Source of the DNA: UBA2231 sp964415175 | GTDB taxonomy: Bacteria; Elusimicrobiota; Elusimicrobia; Elusimicrobiales; UBA9959 | Reading direction: 5' to 3' | Assembly: GCA_964415175.1 (NCBI GenBank) | Contig: CAYPYG010000020.1 | Coordinates: forward strand, 1-54,577 | DNA length: 54,577 nucleotides | Shown here: piece after piece, positions 42,153-49,269 of the stretch | Position numbering within the stretch: position 1 is the stretch's first letter | Layout of the letters: every line of letters starts with the position of its first letter | Made by a program: the position numbers and the translations under genes | Notes under the pieces: model-generated | What the model was told of the DNA's origin: nothing | What the model saw: only the letters and a program-made list of their open reading frames with translations | The model's database searches: none

Positions 42153-43100
42153 CTACCAGCGCGGCGAGCGCCATCTGTAGGTACGGTACTCGATATCGCG
42201 CTCCTCGCCGAATTTAACGCTGAGCGCCAGCCGGTGCGTGCCCCCCAGTTCGCCGAAAGGGGAAAAAGCGTAGTCGAAAGTGAAGTCCGATACCGAGAGC
42301 CCAAGCCCTCCCGAGAAGCCGGAACCGGTATTCTCGTCCCTCCCGGTGGCGTAGCCGGCGCGCAGGGAGGTCCTGTAGTCCCCGCCCACCCCGAACCCGG
42401 CTTCCAGGCCCGCGGCCGCGCCTATGTCCGACCTGCCCTGCTTGCGCAGTTCCGCCGTCAGCCAGAAAATGTCCAGCGCTTTGTAGGCGGCCCCGGCGCG
42501 CAGGGTGCGCGGCAGGGAGAAGGACTCCTTATGCAGGGTTATCTTATCGCCTATGTTCTGCACGGCGGCGCCGAAACGGAATCCGCCGCGCTCCAGTATC
42601 GCGCCCAGGTCCGCCGCGTAGGCCGAGTCCGCGTGCTCCCGCGCCTCCTGCGAGACCCTTTTCACCATCAGCCCGGCCCGCGCGCCGGTGTCTTCCGTAT
42701 ACGCGAAACCGGCGCCGATCATCATGTCCGACGCGTTGAAGGCCCCGGTCTCGTTCCCGCCGGCGTCGTAGGAGACCATCATCGGGCTGGAGAGCGCCGC
42801 GAGGCCGCCGAAGAACGCGATCTTGTCGGACGCCGTATGCACGTAGGCGAGATGCTCGGTCTTGAGCCCCTCTATCCAGTCGGTATGGGACAGGTAGGCC
42901 TGCGCCCTGGTCATCAGGGCCGGTCCGGCGGGATTGTAGAATATCGACGAGGCGTCGTCGGCGAGGGCGACGAAAGCGCCGCCCAGCGCGGCGGCCCTGG
43001 CCCCGGCGTCTATCTTGAGGAACGCGGCGGCCTCCGGGCCGGCGTCCGCCCGGAGGGCGGCCGGCAGCGACAGGAGCGTCAGCAGCAGCGCGGTCCTCAT
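42153..43100 (-). CDS. PorV/PorQ-family outer-membrane protein
   Basis: Protein of 315 residues. Signal peptide residues 1-18 (ending LRADA). The N-terminal signature FLKIDAGARAAALGGAF, then ADDASSIFYNPAG, is diagnostic of the PorV/PorQ (UPF0164) FadL-like barrels. The rest is a series of amphipathic strands ending in KFGEERDIEYRTYRW. In Bacteroidota PorV is the shuttle of the type IX secretion system that takes substrates from the pore to the attachment complex. It starts one base after the stop of a subtilisin-like protease with a T9SS-like tail, a plausible client. Confidence 0.9.
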   Translation of the reverse strand: MRTALLLTLLSLPAALRADAGPEAAAFLKIDAGARAAALGGAFVALADDASSIFYNPAGPALMTRAQAYLSHTDWIEGLKTEHLAYVHTASDKIAFFGGLAALSSPMMVSYDAGGNETGAFNASDMMIGAGFAYTEDTGARAGLMVKRVSQEAREHADSAYAADLGAILERGGFRFGAAVQNIGDKITLHKESFSLPRTLRAGAAYKALDIFWLTAELRKQGRSDIGAAAGLEAGFGVGGDYRTSLRAGYATGRDENTGSGFSGGLGLSVSDFTFDYAFSPFGELGGTHRLALSVKFGEERDIEYRTYRWRSPRW

Positions 43101-43101
43101 A

Positions 43102-44763
43102 TCAGCGGAAAACGTAGAACTGGCCTTTGGCGGCGCCGTAATTCTTAGTCTTCAGCAGGTAGATATACAGCCCGCTGGCGGCGGTCTGCCCTTTTTCGTT
43201 CTTCCCGTCCCAGTAGGGCATATGGACGATGCCTTTGCCCTTTTCGATCTTCCTCACCAGTTCGCCCGCGACATTGTAGATGTATATCCTCACGTCCGAG
43301 GCGTCCGGCGGCACTCCGGCGAAGGTCAGCATGGTCCCGGTGTCGAAATAGACCGGGTTGGGATAGGCTTTCAGGTCCCTGAGCTTCGGCGAAGCCGCCG
43401 GGGCCGGCGTCAGCAGCAGGGCCGCGTGCGCGTCTATTATGCCGGCGCCGCAGAGCTGCGTGGTGCAGTCGGAACCGGTGCCGGTGGGGAAAGGCCTGGC
43501 GGAAGCTTTGAGTATGGACGACACCTGCGCCGGGGTCAGGACCGGGTTCTGCGAGAAGAGCAGCGAGGCTATGCCGGCGACGTGCGGAGCCGCCATGCTG
43601 GTGCCCATGTAGGAAAGATACGCGTCGGCGGCCGGCGCCGTCGCTCCGTCGTTGGCCGTGGAGAGCACGCCGTCCCCTATATCCCCTCCGGGGGCGGCTA
43701 TATCCACCACCGCGCCGAAATTGCTGTAAGAAGCCCTGCCGCCGGACCGCTTCGTCGCGGCCACCGTTATTACGCCGTTGCAGTTGGCCGGGCTGAACAT
43801 CTCGGCGTCGACATCGTCGTTCCCGGCGGCCACCACCACCGCGACGCCGGCGGCTATCGCCTCGCCTATGGCGGTCTTTTCCGCGACGGAGCATTCCCCC
43901 TCTCCGCCGAGGCTGAGGTTGATCACGCGGGCCGGGGTCGGATTGAGCAGGACGCCCGGCACCCTGAGCCCGGCGGCCCAGCGTATCCCGTCTACGATAT
44001 CGGAAACGTATCCTCCGCAGCGGCCAAGCACCCTGACCGGCAGTATCTTCGCTTTCCAGTCCGCGCCGGCCACGCCGATGACATTGTCCGTCCAGGCGCC
44101 TATCGTGCCGGCCACGTGCGTGCCGTGCCAGGAGCTGTCCTGCCCCGGGTATCCGGGAAAACAGAAATGGTCGGGAAACCAGTCGCCCGGGTCGGCCGGG
44201 TCCGCGTCGCGCCCGTCGCCGTCGTTGGCCATCAGCGGTTCGGAGATCATGTCGTAACCCGGCAGTATCCTGGCCGGATCCAGGTCCTCGTGGGCGAGTA
44301 TGCCGGTGTCTATCACCGCGACTACCGTGGCCGCCGCGCCGGTGGCGACGTCCCAGGCGTCGCGCAGGTTGGCCCCGCCGGCCTCGCCCTGGGCAGGTCC
44401 TGCGTAATGCCATTGCGCGCCGGCCTGCGCGTCGTTGGGCAGCAGCGTATGCCGCCTTATGGCGTCCACCTGCGCGTATTCGACGCCCGGGTCGGCGCGC
44501 AGTTTCGCCGCCAGCTTCTCCGCCTCGGAAAGTTCCATCCTGGAGGGCAGGCGCAGCACCTCGGCCCGGCCGGACATCGTACGGCGATGGGAGAGCGCCT
44601 TGCCGGCGAAAGCGCTGAGCGCCGCCAGCCGGCCGGCGGTCATGGCGGAAGTTCCCCCGGGCCCAGGGGCGCGGAGTTTGACTATGAGCTGGTCCGTATA
44701 TCCGGCGGCGTACGCCGGCGGCGCGGAGAGGAGCAGCAGAGAGACGGCTATGCGGTGTATCAT
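43102..44763 (-). CDS. Secreted subtilisin-like protease (S8) with C-terminal FlgD-Ig/T9SS-type domain
   Basis: Protein of 553 residues. Signal peptide 1-19. A propeptide-like region (I9 type, about 22-100, LIVKLRAP to VEYAQVDAI). Catalytic domain about 110-440 with the triad: Asp in VAVIDTGI, His in HGTHVAGTIG, Ser in GTSMAAPHVAGIASL, and oxyanion Asn in AAGND. The last 85 residues hold KAYPNPVYF, VRIYIYNVAGELV, YWDGKNEKGQ and SGLYIYLLKT, the layout of FlgD-Ig/type A sorting domains that direct proteins through type IX secretion. The PorV-like gene follows one base after. A TATAAT at 44781-44776 gives only a six-base leader. Confidence 0.94.
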   Translation of the reverse strand: MIHRIAVSLLLLSAPPAYAAGYTDQLIVKLRAPGPGGTSAMTAGRLAALSAFAGKALSHRRTMSGRAEVLRLPSRMELSEAEKLAAKLRADPGVEYAQVDAIRRHTLLPNDAQAGAQWHYAGPAQGEAGGANLRDAWDVATGAAATVVAVIDTGILAHEDLDPARILPGYDMISEPLMANDGDGRDADPADPGDWFPDHFCFPGYPGQDSSWHGTHVAGTIGAWTDNVIGVAGADWKAKILPVRVLGRCGGYVSDIVDGIRWAAGLRVPGVLLNPTPARVINLSLGGEGECSVAEKTAIGEAIAAGVAVVVAAGNDDVDAEMFSPANCNGVITVAATKRSGGRASYSNFGAVVDIAAPGGDIGDGVLSTANDGATAPAADAYLSYMGTSMAAPHVAGIASLLFSQNPVLTPAQVSSILKASARPFPTGTGSDCTTQLCGAGIIDAHAALLLTPAPAASPKLRDLKAYPNPVYFDTGTMLTFAGVPPDASDVRIYIYNVAGELVRKIEKGKGIVHMPYWDGKNEKGQTAASGLYIYLLKTKNYGAAKGQFYVFR

Positions 44764-44775
44764 TGGTCCCGCTCC

Positions 44776-44781
44776 ATTATA
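44776..44781 (-). promoter_or_regulatory. -10 box of the protease gene
   Basis: Perfect TATAAT on the minus strand; the predicted +1 near 44769 leaves a six-base leader before the ATG at 44763. The overlapping plus-strand TATAAC (44778-44783) may serve the divergent radical SAM gene. Confidence 0.45.
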
Positions 44782-44883
44782 ACTTAGTTGACGTCCGTTC
44801 CGGTCCTGTCCCGGGGGAGCGGGCCGGGACCCGCGGGGACGCGAGGTTTGACAGTCACCGGCGAAAAAGACAGAATTTCACCT

Positions 44884-47004
44884 GTGAAAGAGAGGAAGCC
44901 CGCGCCGCGGATCGCCTTCATCACGCCGTCGCCGGCGACCCTCAAACACGACTGGTACAAGGACCTGCTCTGGCAGAAGGTGGGCGTCCCGAACCTCGCC
45001 GGTTATCTGAAGCGGGCCGGTTTCCCTGACATAGTCCAGTACGACTTCACCAACCAGGTGCGCGCCGCCTACGCGGCCTCGCCCGGTTCGGTCAGGCTGA
45101 TGCTTTACGCCGACGGGAAGGCGGTCGAGGACTTCCTGCGCGGCGGGGACTCGCCGCGGGCCCGGCGCCTCCGCGCTCAGACGGCTTTCCTCCTCGACGC
45201 GCTGGGAGTGGAGGAGAAGGACCTGTTCGGCCTTTCCCTGGCCCACTTCCTGGGCGACGACCGCGAGATAGCGCTGGGCGCGCGCCTGGCGCGGTGCCTG
45301 GCGAAGCTGCTCAAGGAGCGCTACCCGCGCTGCGCGGTCATGCTGGGCGGCATGCAGAACATGTCGACGGACTTCCAGCGCCGCGACTACGAGGCCCTGC
45401 TGCGGGAGACCCCCTGGCTGGACTACGCCGTCTGCGGCGAGGCCCACGAGGCCGCGCTGGCCGTCTGCCGCGCGGTGCGCGACGCGCGCCCGCTCAGGAC
45501 GCCCCGGCATATCCGGGCCCGGCGCGTCGGCGCCGGCCTGCTGCTGGAGGCTTCGCGGGGGAAGGACCTGGCCCGCTATTTCGTGCCGGAACCGCCGGGC
45601 GGACCCGCGGACCCTTCCGTGCCCTACGGCTTTCCCGCCTACGACAAGGCCAACTCGGCGGCCTTCGCCTATACCGGCCGGCGGATCAGGCAGTTCTACC
45701 ACCTGCCTTCGTCGCTCGTCCCCCTAGAGAGGAAGTTCGCGCCGGACAACTACCTCACGCTGCAGGTCAGCTTCAGCGAGGGCTGCGACTTCGGCTGCCT
45801 TTTCTGCAGCAATGCCGGCTCCGGCGTGTTCAGCCTCGGCCTCGACGAGTCGATACGCATCCTGAAGCTCCTCCGCGACGAGTACGGCTGCCGCCACTTC
45901 CTTTTCTACGACCCCAACTTCAACCCCTCCCGCCGGTACGCAAGGGAATTCCTCGCGAGGATCATCAAGGCGCGGCTGGACATCCGCTGGGCGGACTGTT
46001 TCAACTTCCGCGTGATGGACGAGGAACTCGTCGCGATGATGCGCGAGGCCGGCGTGGTCAAGGTCGTGGCGGGCGCCGAGTACCCCACGCCGCGCATGCT
46101 GAAATACATCAACAAGGGCGTCACGGTGGACAGGATCAACCGGAACCTGGAACTGCTGCACAAGGCCGGGATCTGGAACCACGTGCTGCTGATCACCGGC
46201 ATGCCGACGGAGAACGACGAGGACCTCCGCCAGCTGGAAACCTGGCTCCGCGACACGAAGGACCTGATAAACGCCTACACGGTCGGCTCCTTCCACATGG
46301 CCGACAATTCCCCCTTCCAGCGGGACCCGGCGAAGTTCGGCTTCAGGATCAAGGACGCCCTGAAGCTCTACTGCCAGACCGGCTTCGACGAGAAAGAGGG
46401 CCCGGGCTGGCGCGAGAAAGCGGAGCGGAACGCGCGCAACAACCGCCGCATCAGGGAGTTCATCGACGAGCTCAAGCGAAGCCGCAAGCCCACCGGCACC
46501 CGGATGGACGACTCCCATCTGCTGATGTACCTCTACCGCACGCTCGGCCACGGCAGGAAAGCGCTCATCGAGCGCCTCTACGAGTCCGCCTGCACGGTGA
46601 ACCCGCACATCCTCCCCGCTTACCGGGCCCTGGCCGGGCAGGCCGGGACCCCGCTCTCCCCGCTCGACCGCGCGCTGCGCGGCGCCGGCGCGGCGCTGGA
46701 GCTTTCCCCGCCCGGCCCGGAGGAACTCTCGTTCGCGCTCGTCTCGCGCGGCGCGCGCCTGCGCTGCGAACTGCGGGCGCGCAGCGAGGACGTGACCCTC
46801 GGCCCGGCCGCCGGCCGCCTCCACGGCGACTTCTTCGTGCTGCGGACCGTAGAGGAGCGCCGGGCCGGAGGCTCGCCCGCGCTCCGGAAGGCGCTTCCCG
46901 CTCTTCTCGAAGCGGCCGAGTCCTGGTCCGCGACGGGCCTGCCGGGAAAACGACTCCCTGAGAACCTCGCCGCGGGCGTTAACAAAAAAAAGCCCGGTTT
47001 TTGA
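44884..47004 (+). CDS. B12-binding-type radical SAM protein, first gene of the nitrogenase-like cluster
   Basis: From GTG 44884 the protein has 706 residues; a TTG at 44788 is an alternative start and no ribosome site is clear. About 10-200 form a Rossmann-like domain like the cobalamin-binding part of class B radical SAM enzymes (PRIAFITPSPATLK, KDLFGLSLAHFLGDD, AVMLGGMQ, LDYAVCGEAHEAAL), lacking a DxHxxG cobalamin ligand. The radical SAM core, about 285-520, has the CxxxCxxC motif at C301, C305, C308 (CDFGCLFC) for the 4Fe-4S cluster that cleaves S-adenosylmethionine. The last 150 residues are an unassigned C-terminal extension. Relatives such as BchE modify tetrapyrroles; the product here is unknown. 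The gene precedes an FkbM methyltransferase and two nitrogenase-like genes. Confidence 0.88.
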   Translation: MKERKPAPRIAFITPSPATLKHDWYKDLLWQKVGVPNLAGYLKRAGFPDIVQYDFTNQVRAAYAASPGSVRLMLYADGKAVEDFLRGGDSPRARRLRAQTAFLLDALGVEEKDLFGLSLAHFLGDDREIALGARLARCLAKLLKERYPRCAVMLGGMQNMSTDFQRRDYEALLRETPWLDYAVCGEAHEAALAVCRAVRDARPLRTPRHIRARRVGAGLLLEASRGKDLARYFVPEPPGGPADPSVPYGFPAYDKANSAAFAYTGRRIRQFYHLPSSLVPLERKFAPDNYLTLQVSFSEGCDFGCLFCSNAGSGVFSLGLDESIRILKLLRDEYGCRHFLFYDPNFNPSRRYAREFLARIIKARLDIRWADCFNFRVMDEELVAMMREAGVVKVVAGAEYPTPRMLKYINKGVTVDRINRNLELLHKAGIWNHVLLITGMPTENDEDLRQLETWLRDTKDLINAYTVGSFHMADNSPFQRDPAKFGFRIKDALKLYCQTGFDEKEGPGWREKAERNARNNRRIREFIDELKRSRKPTGTRMDDSHLLMYLYRTLGHGRKALIERLYESACTVNPHILPAYRALAGQAGTPLSPLDRALRGAGAALELSPPGPEELSFALVSRGARLRCELRARSEDVTLGPAAGRLHGDFFVLRTVEERRAGGSPALRKALPALLEAAESWSATGLPGKRLPENLAAGVNKKKPGF

Positions 47005-47017
47005 TATTATAACCGGG
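46984..47017 (-). terminator. Hairpin with minus-strand T-run at the end of the radical SAM gene
   Basis: CCCGGTT (46993-46999) pairs with AACCGGG (47011-47017) around an AT-rich loop. On the minus strand it is followed by C and seven T, the form of an intrinsic terminator. No minus-strand gene lies upstream within 5 kb, so it may block antisense transcription or act as a 3-prime stabilising stem on the plus strand. Confidence 0.5.
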
Positions 47018-47152
47018 ACCGCTTCCGGTCAGCCCCCGATGAGCGCCCCGTGGGCGGCGCGCGCGGGCTGGCGGAGCACATCGCGGAACACATCCGGGAA
47101 TATGAGCACAACGGCCATCCGTGACAGGCACGGGCATACGGTGGGGATAACC

Positions 47153-47980
47153 ATGAGCGACGGCGCCCGCGCTTTGGAGCTGGCCCCGGCCGGGCTCGAG
47201 GCCGCGCTGAAACTCCGTCGCCGCCTGCTCCACCAGCAGCGGCTGTATTCGACGGGGATACGGAAATTGTTCGGTTTCCTGCCCGCCCGGGCCCGGATCA
47301 CCCTCTGGAACGGGGCCGGGTTCCTGGTGGAGGCCCCGAGGGACATCGGCACCTTTATCTGCGACCTGGACGGCATCATACTGCGCGACCAGTACGATAT
47401 CGCCGGCAGGCCCGCCGGCATGACGGTGATAGACGCCGGCGCCAACATAGGCATATTCTCGCTTTACGCCGCCGCCCTCGGGGCGAAAAGGGTCTACGCC
47501 TTCGAACCGGTGGCCGAAACATTAAAGATGCTCAGTCGCAACCTGGCGCTGAGCCGGGCCGGGTCCGCGGTAAAGGCGTTCAACCTGGCCCTGGGAGAGG
47601 CCGAGGGCCGGGCCGAGATAAAATACGGGACCGACGGGGCGGGTTCGGCGATGATAGCGGGGGAGGATACCGTGAACGCCTGCGTCTATTACCCCTTCAG
47701 ACGGCAGGTGCGCGTGGCCCCGCTGGATTCGCTGGTCAAAGGCAGGGTGGACTTCATAAAGATGGACGTGGAAGGTTACGAGGCCAGGGCGCTCGCCGGG
47801 GCCGGGGGCCTGATAAACCGGTGGAAGCCGGTGCTCTCCCTGGCGGCCTATCACCGCCCCTCCGACAGGCGGACGCTGCGCAGGGCGCTGAGCCGCCTGC
47901 AGCCCGGCTACCGGGCGCGGTTCAACGCCTTCGCGGAGGAGGACCTTTGCTGCGAATTCGGCGGGGGCGGCCGGGCATGA
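47153..47980 (+). CDS. FkbM-family SAM-dependent methyltransferase
   Basis: From the ATG at 47153 (GGTGGGG ribosome site) the protein has 275 residues; ATGs at 47102 and 47039 lie in frame but have no such site. The Rossmann SAM-binding motif is VIDAGANIGIFSLYAA, followed by VYAFEPVAETLKMLSRNL and the FkbM hallmark VDFIKMDVEGYEARALAG. FkbM enzymes methylate hydroxyl groups of small molecules or sugars. The stop overlaps the next ATG (ATGA at 47977), so it is coupled to the nitrogenase-like genes and probably acts on their product or cofactor. That functional link is inferred from position only. Confidence 0.9.
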   Translation: MSDGARALELAPAGLEAALKLRRRLLHQQRLYSTGIRKLFGFLPARARITLWNGAGFLVEAPRDIGTFICDLDGIILRDQYDIAGRPAGMTVIDAGANIGIFSLYAAALGAKRVYAFEPVAETLKMLSRNLALSRAGSAVKAFNLALGEAEGRAEIKYGTDGAGSAMIAGEDTVNACVYYPFRRQVRVAPLDSLVKGRVDFIKMDVEGYEARALAGAGGLINRWKPVLSLAAYHRPSDRRTLRRALSRLQPGYRARFNAFAEEDLCCEFGGGGRA

Positions 47981-49269
47981 AAGAACTGAAACGGAAATTC
48001 CCCAAGACCTATGTCCTGCCTTACCAGCTGGGCGTCTACCTGGCCGTCAACGCCGTAAGCGACGCCTGCCTGGTGGTGGACGGCCCCAACTGCGTGCTGC
48101 CCAAGGCCGATCTGCTGGCCGGCAACCACGACCTTAATTCCACGCTGCTGTCGCCGCTGGGGCGCCACCGGGTGGTCTGCACCATGACCGGCCCCCTGCC
48201 GCAGCAGGCCGGCCAGGAGAAGAAACTCGCGCGCCTGCTGGAAAGCGCGGCCCGCGAGGAAGAGTACGGGGTCGTGCTGGTGACCGGCCTTCCTTTCATG
48301 AACCTGGCCGGGGCGGACTACGACGGCATAGCCGCCGGGATCGGGGGCCCTGTGCCGGTGGCGGCCGTGCCGGCCCTCTCCATGGAGGGCGACTGGCTGG
48401 ACGGCTACGACAGGACGCTGGAAGCCCTGGTCGGCGCGCTGCCGGCGCGGCGGCCGGCCAGAAAGAAGAATTCCGCGGCCGTGATCGGCTACCTGCACGA
48501 TCGCGGCGAGGGCGACCACAGGGCCAACCTCGCCGAATTGCGCCGCCTCCTGAAGCTGGCCGGCCTGGAAGCCGCCTGCGTGCTGCCCGACGGCGGAGCC
48601 TTCAGGGACTGGAACCGGGCCCTGTCGGCGGAGATCGTGGTCTCGCTCCCTTACGGCAGGCGGGCCGCCGCCCGCCTGGCCGCCCGCACCGGGGCCAGGC
48701 TGATAGAGACAGCTCTTCCGGCCGGGCTCGCCGGCACCACCGCCTGGCTGGCGGCGCTCCGCCGCGCGGCCGGCATGGGCGCCCTGCCACCGGAGGTCCG
48801 CGCGGCGGAAAAAGCGGCCGCCCTGACCCTGTCGAACGCGGTGGATATGCTGACCCATTCCGGCCTGATCTACGCCGGGGACCCGCACCTTCTGTGCGCC
48901 GTCGGCGGTTTCGCCCGCGAACTGGGCCTGCGCGTGCAGGCCGCCTTCCTGAACTGCCGCAGCCGCCGGTTGTCCCCGGGCGCGGCGGCACCCGTAACGC
49001 TTTTCTCGCCCGGCGTCGAGGCCGCGCTGGCGGCCGCGCGGGCCCTGGACGGCTACGACAGGCCGGCCCTCGCCGTCTGCGACTCCTTCGCCCTGGAGGA
49101 GGGCTTCGCCGCCGGCGCGGCCCGGATCGAGTTCGGCTTCCCCTCCTACACCAGACATTGCCTGCACGACGAGCCTTTCCTGGGCTACGCCGGGGCCGCG
49201 GCTTTCGGCGGCCGCCTGCTGAACGCGGCGCTGCGGCACGGGGACGGGTCGGCGGAGGTCCGCGCGTGA
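47977..49269 (+). CDS. Nitrogenase component-1-like subunit (NifD/K/E/N superfamily), divergent
   Basis: Protein of 430 residues. The order of motifs follows the oxidoreductase/nitrogenase component 1 family: an N-terminal cluster-ligand segment CLVVDGPNCVLPK (like HGPxGC), STLLSPLGRHRVVCTMTG in place of STDLxExDVVFGG, VVLVTGLPFMNLAGADYDGI in place of STCxxxLIGDDI, PALSMEGDWLDGYD (like TPGFxGSxxxGY), then a second Rossmann domain NSAAVIGYLHD ... LKLAGLEAACVLPDGG and a third with PAGLAGTTAWL. The Cys of the STC motif is missing. The N-terminus overlaps the FkbM stop and the C-terminus overlaps the fused reductase gene, so the three are translated together. It probably pairs with the C-terminal half of the next protein. 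True nitrogenase function is unlikely. Confidence 0.86.
   Translation: MKELKRKFPKTYVLPYQLGVYLAVNAVSDACLVVDGPNCVLPKADLLAGNHDLNSTLLSPLGRHRVVCTMTGPLPQQAGQEKKLARLLESAAREEEYGVVLVTGLPFMNLAGADYDGIAAGIGGPVPVAAVPALSMEGDWLDGYDRTLEALVGALPARRPARKKNSAAVIGYLHDRGEGDHRANLAELRRLLKLAGLEAACVLPDGGAFRDWNRALSAEIVVSLPYGRRAAARLAARTGARLIETALPAGLAGTTAWLAALRRAAGMGALPPEVRAAEKAAALTLSNAVDMLTHSGLIYAGDPHLLCAVGGFARELGLRVQAAFLNCRSRRLSPGAAAPVTLFSPGVEAALAAARALDGYDRPALAVCDSFALEEGFAAGAARIEFGFPSYTRHCLHDEPFLGYAGAAAFGGRLLNAALRHGDGSAEVRA

Noticed and set aside
47039..47152. Longer N-terminus for the FkbM gene from ATG 47039
   Set aside because: The added 38 residues are Arg/Ser-rich with no conservation, whereas ATG 47153 has a GGTGGGG ribosome site.
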